A stretch of DNA of 21,486 nucleotides from positions 1 to 21,486 of the forward strand of contig CAKQRB010000066.1 in NCBI GenBank assembly GCA_934271195.1, given 5' to 3'. The notes under the pieces were generated by a model that was not told where the DNA came from, made no database searches, and saw nothing but the letters and a program-made list of their open reading frames with translations. This document shows, piece after piece, positions 12,876 through 20,962 of this stretch. Each line of letters opens with the position of its first letter. The first letter of the stretch is position 1. Made by a program: the position numbers and the translations under genes. Source of the stretch: an uncultured Alphaproteobacteria bacterium (GTDB lineage: Bacteria > Pseudomonadota > Alphaproteobacteria > RF32 > CAG-239).

Positions 12876-13760
12876 TTTGAGTAATCTCATAAAATATGGA
12901 GATGCTTCGTTTTTATTTTGGGCTAAAACGAACCCGATATATGATAAGACCATAAAATCAATTTGCCTTTGTTCTATCGGAGATGAGGTTATTTTGTTAT
13001 ATTCCGCCAGTGTATCAACAGCCAATTTGCGGGCAATTTTATACAAAGGAAAAAAATCTTGATATTTGGGCATCACAACAGTATTTCCAAAGTCAACAAT
13101 TCCGGACAAAACATTGTCTTTTTCAGTATTTAACAAAAGATTGCTGCCGCTCAAATCATTATGGCATAAGGCTACAGTCATATTAGGCGACTGTATCCTA
13201 AAGTCATTCAGGTTAATTTTATAAGAAGACAGAGAATTTTGTACTTTTTCAAAATTAAAATCATTTCTTGAAGTAATATCCCAATTATCAATGGCTTCAT
13301 TTGGCTCAGGAATATTCAAATTCTTGTAATCAATTTGGTGCATTAAATTGAAAAATACGGCTAAGTCGTATGCTAGTTTCTTTTGTTGCGTAACCGTTAA
13401 ATTTTGATAAAGCGTGGCATATTCACTTTCCGGACGTCCATCGCATATTTTGCCAAAGAATCGTTTAGATATGGAAAACGGATACTCGCTTTTTATCAAC
13501 TCTATTTTATGAATTTTATCTGTAAGAACAGGTGCTAAATGCGGATAAACTATATCAATGACATTCTTTTCCCTCTCCATTGTCTGCCAAATAATTTCGG
13601 CTTTTGGAAATCGCACAATATAGTCATCGGCATAATAAGCGACTGAACGTGAACCGCTTTGCAAGCGAATAATATTTTTAATATTAAAAAAATCGCTGTT
13701 ATCTAAAATTTGTTTGATAAAATCTAAGTTGTCGGCATTTTCTTGAGTTAAATATTGCAT
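12852..13760 (-). CDS. Aminoglycoside-phosphotransferase-family kinase
   Basis: The 302-residue product has the protein-kinase-like fold of the APH family. Visible motifs are GSRSVAYYADDYIVRFPK (36-53, a glycine-rich loop and the ATP-binding Lys), the catalytic CHNDLSGSNLL (about 199-209) with the H-x-D-x4-N pattern, and the metal-binding DFGN (about 223-226). The C-terminal helical lobe is complete. It resembles APH(2'')-like and uncharacterised small-molecule kinases, so the substrate could be an antibiotic, a sugar or another hydroxyl compound. The ATG is preceded by AGAAGAGA. It lies downstream of trpS beyond a strong terminator and has no clear promoter of its own. Its last codons lie in repeat copy 3, and its low GC suggests transfer. 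Confidence 0.86.
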   Translation of the reverse strand: MQYLTQENADNLDFIKQILDNSDFFNIKNIIRLQSGSRSVAYYADDYIVRFPKAEIIWQTMEREKNVIDIVYPHLAPVLTDKIHKIELIKSEYPFSISKRFFGKICDGRPESEYATLYQNLTVTQQKKLAYDLAVFFNLMHQIDYKNLNIPEPNEAIDNWDITSRNDFNFEKVQNSLSSYKINLNDFRIQSPNMTVALCHNDLSGSNLLLNTEKDNVLSGIVDFGNTVVMPKYQDFFPLYKIARKLAVDTLAEYNKITSSPIEQRQIDFMVLSYIGFVLAQNKNEASPYFMRLLKPFLSKVR

Positions 13761-13782
13761 ATTTAAAATCTCTTCTGATCAG

Positions 13783-13817
13783 AAAAATATTGCCGGTTCA
13801 AAGACCGGCAATATTTT
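13783..13817 (-). terminator. Strong terminator after trpS
   Basis: A 14-15 bp perfect stem (AAAATATTGCCGGT with ACCGGCAATATTTT) surrounds a short loop and is followed by T-rich sequence on the minus strand. It overlaps the trpS stop codon and separates trpS from the acquired kinase gene. Confidence 0.88.
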
Positions 13818-14874
13818 ATTTGTTCAGTTCATTTCCGTTAAAATAGTTAATTTCCATAGCAGTTTTGACCTCCTGAAGCGTTTTAGCCGCAACTTCTTCA
13901 GCTTTTTGACTGCCGTGCTCCAAAGTACTGAAAACATAGCCCAAGTCCTTCGCCAAGACTTCGCGTCTTTCGCGAATGGGTTTTAACTCACTTTGCAAAA
14001 TTTCATTCAAGAACTTTTTGACCGTACCGTCGCCCAGTCCGCCTCTTTGGTAGTGGGCTTTCAGCTCCTGCAGATTTGGATAAGTCGGCAGGAAAGCGGC
14101 AAAATGTTCATCTTTGCAAAAAGCATCAAGATAAATAAAGACCGGATTGTTCTCGGTATGACCGGGATCTTCCACCCGCAGATGGCTCGGATCGGTAAAC
14201 ATGCTTTGGACTTTTTTCTTGATATCATTGGAAGAATCGGCAAGATAAATACAGTTGCCCAAAGACTTGCTCATTTTAGCGGCACCGTCCAATCCAGGCA
14301 GGCGAGAACACATGCTGTTTTCCGGCAATATGGCTTCAGGTTCGACCAAAACCTCTTTATAAGTAGAATTAAACGAGCGAACGATTTCTCTGGTCTGCTC
14401 AATCATCGGCAGCTGATCTTCGCCGACCGGAACTAAATTAGCCTTAAACGCGGTAATATCGGCCGCCTGACTTATCGGATAAGTGAAAAATCCGACCGGA
14501 ATGCTTTGTTTGAAGCCTCGCATCTGAATTTCATTCTTGACTGTCGGGTTGCGCTGCAGACGGGAAATAGTGACCAGATTCATGTAATAAAAAGACAGTT
14601 CGCAAAGTTCGGGAATTTGCGACTGAATAAAAATCGTTACTTGTTCGGGATCCAGCCCGCAGGCAAGATAATCCAAAGCCACTTCGGATATGTTATCCCT
14701 GACTTTGTTAATATTGCCGGCATTGTCGGTCAAGGCCTGCGCATCGGCAATCATAACATACATATTTTTATAATTGCCGCTGTTTTGCATTTCGACACGG
14801 CGTTTTAAAGATCCGACATAGTGCCCCAAGTGCAACCTTCCGGTCGGACGATCCCCAGTTAAAACAACATCCAT
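13816..14874 (-). CDS. trpS: Tryptophan--tRNA ligase
   Basis: The enzyme charges tRNA-Trp with tryptophan. The 352-residue product has the class Ic signatures GDRPTGRLHLGHYVGS (7-22, HIGH-type HLGH), SQAADI (135-140), the VGEDQ loop (150-154) and KMSKSLGN (200-207). The frame is open back to 14910, but that codon lies upstream of the predicted transcription start. The ATG at 14874 has AAGGAT eight bases before it and is preferred. Length is slightly above the E. coli 334. It has its own promoter and strong terminator, so it is a single-gene unit downstream of the suf/suc operon. Confidence 0.97.
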   Translation of the reverse strand: MDVVLTGDRPTGRLHLGHYVGSLKRRVEMQNSGNYKNMYVMIADAQALTDNAGNINKVRDNISEVALDYLACGLDPEQVTIFIQSQIPELCELSFYYMNLVTISRLQRNPTVKNEIQMRGFKQSIPVGFFTYPISQAADITAFKANLVPVGEDQLPMIEQTREIVRSFNSTYKEVLVEPEAILPENSMCSRLPGLDGAAKMSKSLGNCIYLADSSNDIKKKVQSMFTDPSHLRVEDPGHTENNPVFIYLDAFCKDEHFAAFLPTYPNLQELKAHYQRGGLGDGTVKKFLNEILQSELKPIRERREVLAKDLGYVFSTLEHGSQKAEEVAAKTLQEVKTAMEINYFNGNELNK

Positions 14875-14900
14875 TTTTTTATCCTTTTTTGTTTTTTTCT

Positions 14901-14929
14901 GAAATAGCACAGCGCGCTATTCTTGTCAA
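14901..14929 (-). promoter_or_regulatory. sigma70-type promoter of trpS
   Basis: TTGACA and TATTTC on the minus strand are separated by 17 bases. The start near 14894 leaves a leader of about 20 bases, and this decides the trpS start codon. Confidence 0.78.
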
Positions 14930-14951
14930 GGTTCGGACAGATTATCTTTCT

Positions 14952-16352
14952 TTACTGCTGGTAATCGTAAAACGATGGATTTTTATTGACGGTATAAATT
15001 TTTTCCGGATTGGGGCGGGCATAATATATATAAATAACGTTACTATACGTATCTTTTTTCCAGGCATCAAACCTGCTGATGGTTTGGGCGCGCAGGTTGT
15101 TTTTAAAAACATGACGCAACGTATTGTCTAAATTCATTGCAAAATCATCGCCGAAATTGGGCAATGTTATGGCATTCAGCAGCAAAATTCCACCTTCTTT
15201 GAGATTGTTTTTTGCACGCTCAAAATATTCTTTCGTCACAAGTTCCATCGGGATATACTGGCGGGAGGAATAAGTATCCAGCACAATCACGTCATATTTC
15301 TTTTTGCTTTCTTTAAAAAACTGGTTGGCATCCTGAACTACAAATTGTTTATTTTCACCCAGTTTTTTCTTCAAAAAATTCTCTTCGGTAATCCGTTTTA
15401 AGTGTTTGTCGACGTCAACATAAACATAATTATTGTGCGAATCATCCAAGCCGATTGTAAAACCGCCGGCACCGACAACCAGAATATCTTTGGTTTTGTC
15501 TTTGGGAATCGTGTTGATGAAATTGTCATTAATAAAGTTGATATAAGGAAAATTCAGTTCGTGTTTCTCTGAAATTTTAGAAGACAGCGAACCGTTGACA
15601 ACCAACAGGCGCGAGGCACTTCTATCGGTATTATAGACACTGATTGTAGACACGGCATTGTTTTCAATAATTCCATAATTTTCTTCTAAAAGCTTGTCTT
15701 GATTGAATAGAACAGCCGCCAGCAGAATGGTCAGCATTGCCGGATAATTACGGCGGCAGGAAAGCAAAAATGCCGTCGCCAGAGAAACAGCCACCACAAC
15801 AACTATCGTATGATTAACGCCGATAAACGGCATGATAATCAGGGTGGTTGTCAGAGAGCCTAAAACCGAGCCGATGGTATCTACCGCCATTATCTTTCCG
15901 GTATAATTAGGATCGCGGTAATGCAGATAGCGGCTCAGCATGGCCGTGATTTTGCCAAACAAATATGGTCCGTAAGACAGAAAAAGCAAAGAATAAAGCG
16001 CGGTCTGGGCAACATTAGAGGTAATGCCGGCCTGATTAAACGCCATAAAATAGATATCAATCAAAATATAAGACGAAGCCAGAACAACCAACAAGGCAAT
16101 GATTAAAAAGCCGTCTGCGGCCTGACGGCGCAAACTAAAGCGCCGGACGCTTTCGACCGAACCTTTATAATACCCCCAGGACATGAAGGCCAGAAACGCT
16201 CCCATAACGATTGAGACGGTAATGGTTGTGGTACCGACAAAACCGCTTAACTGACGCAGGACAATCAGTTCCAAAGACAAGCTGGCGTAACCTCCGACAA
16301 AAATTGCCAGCAATAACATAAAAACTGCTCTTTTATTGATTAATTTTTGCAT
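14952..16352 (-). CDS. Membrane-bound spermidine-synthase-like protein
   Basis: The 466-residue product fuses a multi-span membrane part to a soluble aminopropyltransferase-like domain. Residues 8-190 hold about six to seven hydrophobic helices, including LLLAIFVGGYASLSLEL, typical of the fused MFS/spermidine-synthase family. The C-terminal half has the Rossmann motif ILVVGAGGFTIGLDDS, the acidic VYVDVDKHL, VVQDANQFF and the active-site-type VIVLDTYSSRQYIPMELV. The acidic residues that bind the donor are kept, but substrate is unknown for this branch; polyamine synthesis should not be assumed. The start at 16352 has GGGAGAG upstream; an ATG at 16370 overlaps the comF stop. It is the last gene of the suf operon. 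Confidence 0.85.
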   Translation of the reverse strand: MQKLINKRAVFMLLLAIFVGGYASLSLELIVLRQLSGFVGTTTITVSIVMGAFLAFMSWGYYKGSVESVRRFSLRRQAADGFLIIALLVVLASSYILIDIYFMAFNQAGITSNVAQTALYSLLFLSYGPYLFGKITAMLSRYLHYRDPNYTGKIMAVDTIGSVLGSLTTTLIIMPFIGVNHTIVVVVAVSLATAFLLSCRRNYPAMLTILLAAVLFNQDKLLEENYGIIENNAVSTISVYNTDRSASRLLVVNGSLSSKISEKHELNFPYINFINDNFINTIPKDKTKDILVVGAGGFTIGLDDSHNNYVYVDVDKHLKRITEENFLKKKLGENKQFVVQDANQFFKESKKKYDVIVLDTYSSRQYIPMELVTKEYFERAKNNLKEGGILLLNAITLPNFGDDFAMNLDNTLRHVFKNNLRAQTISRFDAWKKDTYSNVIYIYYARPNPEKIYTVNKNPSFYDYQQ

Positions 16353-16363
16353 TGCTTCTCTCC

Positions 16364-17080
16364 CTAACATACTCTGGCAACGGTCAGAGCATCAACTGAA
16401 GCCGCGCCGGCTTTTTGTAAGACCAACGCGCATTCCTTTAAGGTTGAGCCTGTGGTCATAACGTCGTCAATCAAGACAATTCGCCGGCCGGAAATTCGTT
16501 CTGGATGTTTGACGAGAAAAGCCCCTTTGACATTTTGAATCCGCTCATGTCCCGAAAATTCCACCTGCGGGCGCGTTTTCTTATGGCGGATTACGGAGCC
16601 GTAGTCTACCGGAATAACCACTAGTTTTTCTAGTTCTTTGGCCAATAAAGCCGACTGATTATACCGGCGTTTGATTAATCTGGTATAATGCAGAGGAATC
16701 GGAAGCAGCAAATCCGCGCCTTCTGCCCAGATGTCACGTCCGGCCTGATATAGAAAGCGGGACAAAACGCCGGCATTTTCCGTCTTGTCCAAAAACTTGA
16801 GTCCCAGCACCAGATTTTTAGATGTATCATCATAATGAAAAGCCGAACGGCACATCCGAAACGGATAATTGTCGCCTTTCAGGCAAGACGGGCACAAAAG
16901 CTTTTCATTTGAAGGTACTTCCGGAAAAGGTCGGCCGCAAGACAGGCAATACGGGCGGGAAATAAAATTTATTTCATTAAAACATTCCGGACAAAGCCCC
17001 TCTTCCTCATGTAATATCTTGCCGCATAAGATACAACGCGGCGGCAGAACGGAATTTAAGATTTTTTGCAGAAGTTTCAT
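16364..17080 (-). CDS. comF: ComF-family phosphoribosyltransferase
   Basis: The 238-residue protein has two N-terminal zinc ribbons (C16/C19 with C30/C33, then C45/C48 with C63/C66). A phosphoribosyltransferase domain follows, with the PRPP loop IVLIDDVMTTGST at 201-213. ComF proteins are needed for DNA uptake in competent bacteria, but the family is widespread in species not known to be competent and its reaction is not established. The ATG lies three bases after the sucD-like stop with no Shine-Dalgarno of its own, so translation is probably coupled. The length and all eight Cys are as expected. Confidence 0.92.
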   Translation of the reverse strand: MKLLQKILNSVLPPRCILCGKILHEEEGLCPECFNEINFISRPYCLSCGRPFPEVPSNEKLLCPSCLKGDNYPFRMCRSAFHYDDTSKNLVLGLKFLDKTENAGVLSRFLYQAGRDIWAEGADLLLPIPLHYTRLIKRRYNQSALLAKELEKLVVIPVDYGSVIRHKKTRPQVEFSGHERIQNVKGAFLVKHPERISGRRIVLIDDVMTTGSTLKECALVLQKAGAASVDALTVARVC

Positions 17081-17083
17081 TTT

Positions 17084-17965
17084 TCAAACCGAAGCTGCCG
17101 CCAGTTTCTGCAGTTTTTCATGAATTGCGTTAATATTGTTCACAACCGTAATGCCGGCCGCATTCATGGCGTCTTTTTTATCCTGCACGGAAATTCTGCC
17201 TTTTGTAATGATATCGCCGGCATAGCCCATTTTATGCCCAAAAGGAATCGCCTCGCCGGCAACAAATCCGATAATCGGCTTTTTATGCTTTAACAGGCGG
17301 TAATACTCGGCGGCGTTTTCTTCAAAAGTTCCGCCCAGAGCGCCAATCATCACAACGGCATCAGTGTTGTCGTCTTTCATAAAACGCTCCAGCACGTCAA
17401 CAAAATCCATGCCGAAAATCATATCATCACCCAGTCCGATAACTGTTGATTGCCCCATGCCGGCGCGTTTGGTTTCGACTACCGCCTCATACGTCAGCGT
17501 TGACGAGCGCGAAACAATGCCGATACGTCCGGGGGTATGGATATTCTCCGGAAAAATTCCAAGTCTGGCAGCACCGGGGGTGATAATTCCCGGCGTATTG
17601 GGGCCGATTAATTTGGTTTGACTGCCTTTTAAGATGTTTTTTATCTCTATCATATCGCGAATCGGCACACCGTCAGCAATACAGACCACCAGCTCCAAAC
17701 CGGCTTCGGCGGCCTCCCTGACCGCATCTTTGACCGAGCGGGCCGGCACATACATAACGCTTGAGTTGACACCGGTTTCAGCTACGGCTTCTTTTACCGT
17801 ATTAAAAACCGGAAGTCCCAAGTGCATATTGCCGCCTTTGCCCGGCGTTACCCCTGCAACAACATTGGTACCGTAATCCAATGAACGGCGGATGTGGAAC
17901 GTGGCCTGAGTACCGGTAATACCCTGACAGAGAACACGGGAATTTTTATCTACCAGAATTGACAT
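17084..17965 (-). CDS. Succinyl-CoA synthetase alpha-like subunit lacking the catalytic His
   Basis: The 293-residue product is unmistakably related to SucD: CQGITGTQATFH (13-24), GVTPGKGGNMHLGLPVF (38-54), GPNTPGIITPG (121-131) and SRSSTLTYE (152-160). In SucD a His in KRMGHAGA carries the phosphate; here the motif is HKMGYAGD, with Y248 in that place. The helper Glu of the GEIGG motif is Ala (IGALGG 207-212), the Cys of NCPG is Thr, and SRSGTL reads SRSSTL. The frame is intact, starts with ATG after GGAGGAGAG, and directly follows the beta-like gene (TAA-ATG). The usual phosphoryl-transfer mechanism seems impossible. A CoA-binding, structural or altered catalytic role is inferred. A canonical copy may exist elsewhere in the genome. 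Confidence 0.88.
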   Translation of the reverse strand: MSILVDKNSRVLCQGITGTQATFHIRRSLDYGTNVVAGVTPGKGGNMHLGLPVFNTVKEAVAETGVNSSVMYVPARSVKDAVREAAEAGLELVVCIADGVPIRDMIEIKNILKGSQTKLIGPNTPGIITPGAARLGIFPENIHTPGRIGIVSRSSTLTYEAVVETKRAGMGQSTVIGLGDDMIFGMDFVDVLERFMKDDNTDAVVMIGALGGTFEENAAEYYRLLKHKKPIIGFVAGEAIPFGHKMGYAGDIITKGRISVQDKKDAMNAAGITVVNNINAIHEKLQKLAAASV

Positions 17966-19168
17966 TTAATCACTCTCCTCCACGGCCTTTATCAGTTTAT
18001 CAACGGCTTCCTGCATATCATTGGCAATCACCAGCGGCAGTTTGGAGTGTTCCAAAATCTCCTTGGCTTCGTCTTTGTTGGTTCCTTCAAAGCGAACAAC
18101 CAGGGGTACGTTCAAGCCTACTTCATAAGCTGCGGAAATAATGCCTTCGGCAATCAGGTTACAACGAAGAAAACCACCGAGAATGTTAATCAAGATGCCT
18201 TCCACACGAGGATTAGTCATAATAATCTTAATCCCCGAGGCGATCTTTTCTTTATCGACACCGCCTTTGACGTTTAAGAAACAGGCCGTGCCGACTCCTT
18301 TAGAACGCAACAGATCCATTGCCGCCAACGCAATGCCGTCACCATTGACAATGCAGCCGATATTACCGTCAAACTCACTATAATTAAAACCGTATTTATT
18401 GGCCTGAATCTCGTAGTCGTCTTCTTCATATTCATCTTCCAAACGGCGGATTTCCGGATGGCGGTAGAGCGCGTTTTTATCAAAAGACATTTTGGCATCG
18501 AGCGCAATCAGCTCGCCGCTCCGCATGACGCCAACCGGCGTGACCTCAATCATTGTCGCGTCATAATCCTTAAAGGCTTTGTGCATTCCGTTGATAAAAG
18601 TTTCCAGACTGCGGGCACTGCGCGGTTTGAGATTCAGAAAAGCCATGACGTCCCGAATTTGCTCCGGTGAAGCGCCTTTGTCCAAATCCAATTGAATTTT
18701 TAAGATTTTTTCCGGATGTTCCAAGGCAACGCCGGTGATATTCTCAGTGCTGACTTCGGCAATCAGCAGTGTAACAGCGGGAATCATCCTATCAATAACC
18801 AGTCCGGCATAAAAGATACGGCTAACCTTGCAAAAAGCCTCGACATAAAGGCGGCTGACAAGTTTTCCTTTGGGGCCGGTCTGTTCGGTTACCAACGTTG
18901 CTCCAAGCATTTTTTCAGCTTCACGGGCAATCTCTCGGCGATGTTTGACCAAACGGATTCCTCCGCCTTTTCCGGCTTTTTTTTCCAGAAAATGTCCGCG
19001 ATTGCGGGCACCGGACTGGATTTGGGATTTGAGCATCCACGGCCCGCGAAAAGAAACTCTGGCCGCCACGTTTTTGGCTTCTGACGGTGTGTAGGCTATG
19101 CCGCCTTTGGGGATATTAATCCCGTACTGGCTTAAGATTTTTTTGGCCTGATACTCGTGAATGTTCAT
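17966..19168 (-). CDS. Succinyl-CoA synthetase beta-like subunit, diverged active site
   Basis: The 400-residue product has the SucC layout: an ATP-grasp start MNIHEYQAKKILSQYGI, LKSQIQSGARNRG at 46-58, the IEVTPVGV...ELIALDAKMSFDKNALYRHP region (207-238), and DGNIGCIVNGDGIALAAMD (267-285). Important positions differ from active enzymes. The Mg-binding Asn of IEINP is T210, HAGGRGK-type residues are SGARNR, FLDVGGG is FLNVKGG (298-304), and GGIxRCD is GGFLRCN (331-337). The Mg-ligand Asp of LDAK is kept. The start has AAGGAAC upstream, nine bases after sufE. Parallel losses in both subunits of an intact pair suggest a shared new role rather than random decay. Confidence 0.88.
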   Translation of the reverse strand: MNIHEYQAKKILSQYGINIPKGGIAYTPSEAKNVAARVSFRGPWMLKSQIQSGARNRGHFLEKKAGKGGGIRLVKHRREIAREAEKMLGATLVTEQTGPKGKLVSRLYVEAFCKVSRIFYAGLVIDRMIPAVTLLIAEVSTENITGVALEHPEKILKIQLDLDKGASPEQIRDVMAFLNLKPRSARSLETFINGMHKAFKDYDATMIEVTPVGVMRSGELIALDAKMSFDKNALYRHPEIRRLEDEYEEDDYEIQANKYGFNYSEFDGNIGCIVNGDGIALAAMDLLRSKGVGTACFLNVKGGVDKEKIASGIKIIMTNPRVEGILINILGGFLRCNLIAEGIISAAYEVGLNVPLVVRFEGTNKDEAKEILEHSKLPLVIANDMQEAVDKLIKAVEESD

Positions 19169-19177
19169 GCTTGTTCC

Positions 19178-19588
19178 TTATAACGTCGAAGCATAATAGC
19201 GAATTTTTTCCGCCATTGCCGCCAGACCGTTGCGCCGACTCGGGCTTAAATGGTCTTGTAATCCAAGTTTAGCAAAAATATTTTCAACTGCAATTTCTTT
19301 AATCTCCCGCGGCGTTTTATGTGCAAAAATCATTAAAATAATTGCCACAATACCGCGCACGATTGCGGCATCGCTATCTCCCTGAAAATCGAGATATTTC
19401 TGACCGTCTTTCATCGTTACCGTCGGAATCAGCCAAACTTGTGACTGACAGCCGTGAACTTTCCAGTCGTCCGTTTTCAGATTTTCCGGCAGGGCGTCCA
19501 TCTTTGCACCGAGATCTATAATATAACGGTATTTGTCTTCCCAATCTTCCAGCAAGTCAAAATTTTCAATCAATTCATCTATGGTCAT
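19178..19588 (-). CDS. sufE: Cysteine desulfurase sulfur acceptor SufE
   Basis: SufE takes persulfide sulfur from SufS and passes it to the SufBCD scaffold for Fe-S cluster assembly. The 136-residue product has the family features: an acidic helical start (TIDELIENFDLLEDWEDKYRYIIDLG), LPENLKTDDWKVHGCQSQVWL with the sulfur-accepting C47, and a FAKLGLQDHLSPSRRNGLAAM end. The ATG overlaps the preceding amidotransferase gene by 14 bases, and the sucC-like gene follows nine bases after its stop. The partner SufS lies two genes upstream in the same operon. Confidence 0.94.
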   Translation of the reverse strand: MTIDELIENFDLLEDWEDKYRYIIDLGAKMDALPENLKTDDWKVHGCQSQVWLIPTVTMKDGQKYLDFQGDSDAAIVRGIVAIILMIFAHKTPREIKEIAVENIFAKLGLQDHLSPSRRNGLAAMAEKIRYYASTL

Positions 19589-20438
19589 GCTTTTTCTCTT
19601 TATATTTTTCGGCGGCTTTTACAAATTCGGCAAACAAGGCCGCCGCAGCCTTGTCTGTCTTGTACAAATATTCCGGATGCCACTGCACTCCCAGAACAAA
19701 CCGGTCACCCGAATGCTCGACGGCTTCAACAACGTTATCAGCCGAAACGGCGACAATCCTCAGTCCTTCCATTGCAGACGAATCGTTTATGACACCTTCG
19801 CCGTGGACGGAGTTAACCTGCAGCGTTTCAGCACCGGTTATTCGCCGCAACAGGCTGTCCGGTTTTAACTGTACGTCATGGGCAATTTTGTCTTTTGGTT
19901 CTTTATGCGGCAGCGGACAGGCAAGCTCATCTTTCAGGCTGGCATACATTTTTGCTCCCGCCATGCCGGCAAGCATTTGAAAACCCGCGCAGATACCAAA
20001 GACCGGTATCTGATTTTCATTAGCATAATCAATAGCATAAATATAAGCAAGCGAGCGCAGGCTTAGTTCATGTTCCGGCGGCAAGCGCTGCGGTTCCTTA
20101 TAAAACTCCGCCGGAGAATCGAAACAGCCGCCGGGAAGCAAAAAGGCATTCGGCTGTACGTCTTCCAACTGGGAATCGACATCGTCATAATGGATAAAAG
20201 TCAAATCCGCGCCGGCGGCAAGCAATGCCTCTACATAATTCTTATCGATGGCATAATCGTCTTTTTCCAGCCCAAGAATAACCGCCACCAGCGGCTTGCC
20301 CTTATCGCGACGGCTTTGCGGCAGGCGGATGACGAAAGGTTCTCCTTCCGCCAGCGCGGTTTGCACTTTTTGCGGGGAGAGTAGATAATAGACACTGTCG
20401 GCCTTTGGACTTTCAAGATACAAAACTTTTTCTGCCAT
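19575..20438 (-). CDS. Class I glutamine-amidotransferase-like hydrolase (peptidase C26/PuuD type)
   Basis: The 287-residue product has the class I amidotransferase fold and triad: the nucleophile elbow FGICAGFQML with C150, and GVQWHPEY with H254 and E256. FLLPGG at 99-104 forms the oxyanion region, and VNSVHGEG at 208-215 resembles gamma-glutamyl-GABA hydrolases. Substrate is uncertain; related members cleave gamma-glutamyl compounds. An extra N-terminal stretch of about 48 residues precedes the usual start (KPLVAVILG) and has no recognised domain. The ATG has AGGAG seven bases upstream. It sits between sufT and sufE and overlaps sufE by 14 bases, an unusual guest in a suf operon. Confidence 0.85.
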   Translation of the reverse strand: MAEKVLYLESPKADSVYYLLSPQKVQTALAEGEPFVIRLPQSRRDKGKPLVAVILGLEKDDYAIDKNYVEALLAAGADLTFIHYDDVDSQLEDVQPNAFLLPGGCFDSPAEFYKEPQRLPPEHELSLRSLAYIYAIDYANENQIPVFGICAGFQMLAGMAGAKMYASLKDELACPLPHKEPKDKIAHDVQLKPDSLLRRITGAETLQVNSVHGEGVINDSSAMEGLRIVAVSADNVVEAVEHSGDRFVLGVQWHPEYLYKTDKAAAALFAEFVKAAEKYKEKKHDHR

Positions 20439-20447
20439 TTTCTGCTC

Positions 20448-20882
20448 CTAAAACATTTCAAACATCATTTTGGCATCATCGCTCAGTCGCTCAAAGGTCC
20501 ACGCAGGTTCCCACACCAGTTTGACTTCCACACAGCCGACGCCTTTAACCGCAGCCACGGCTTCGGCGACCTGACCAGGCAAAATACCGGCGACAGGACA
20601 TGTCGGCGCCGTTACGGTCATGTCAATAAAGACATCGCCGTTGTCTTTTATCTCAACATTATAAATCAGCCCCATATCCCAGACATTTATCATAATCTCG
20701 GGATCCGAAACGGTTTTTAAGGCTTCAATCACGTCCTCGCGCGCAGCGATTTGCTCACTGGACGGCAGCGGTTTTCCGGCTTTGGCAACATAATCCAGCA
20801 ACTTCATCTGTTCAGACATTGCTGACAGAAGCTGTTTTTCGTTTTCTTCTTCATTCATGGTATTTTCGTTATTTTCAGACAT
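20448..20882 (-). CDS. sufT: SufT-type Fe-S assembly protein (MIP18/DUF59 family)
   Basis: SufT-type proteins assist maturation of Fe-S proteins. The 144-residue product has a Glu/Asn-rich N-terminus, then the family core: SDPEIMINVWDMGLIYNVEI at 59-78, MTVTAPTCPVAG at 88-99 with the conserved C95, and LVWEPAWTFERLSDDAKMMF at the end. The longer frame to 20921 is rejected: the ATG at 20882 (MSENNEN) has AAGGAACAGTC directly before it. It lies 80 bases behind sufS. The gap has no terminator or good promoter, so one transcript is likely. Confidence 0.9.
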   Translation of the reverse strand: MSENNENTMNEEENEKQLLSAMSEQMKLLDYVAKAGKPLPSSEQIAAREDVIEALKTVSDPEIMINVWDMGLIYNVEIKDNGDVFIDMTVTAPTCPVAGILPGQVAEAVAAVKGVGCVEVKLVWEPAWTFERLSDDAKMMFEMF

Positions 20883-20962
20883 GACTGTTCCTTTTCTAAA
20901 CCTGCTTACTTTATAAGCCAAGTTTATGAATAAAACAAGCCGGAGCGCAAAAATTATTCACG

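Noticed and set aside
14875..14910. Longer N-terminus for trpS starting at 14910
   Set aside because: The codon lies upstream of the predicted transcription start from the promoter at 14901-14929; the ATG at 14874 has a good ribosome site.
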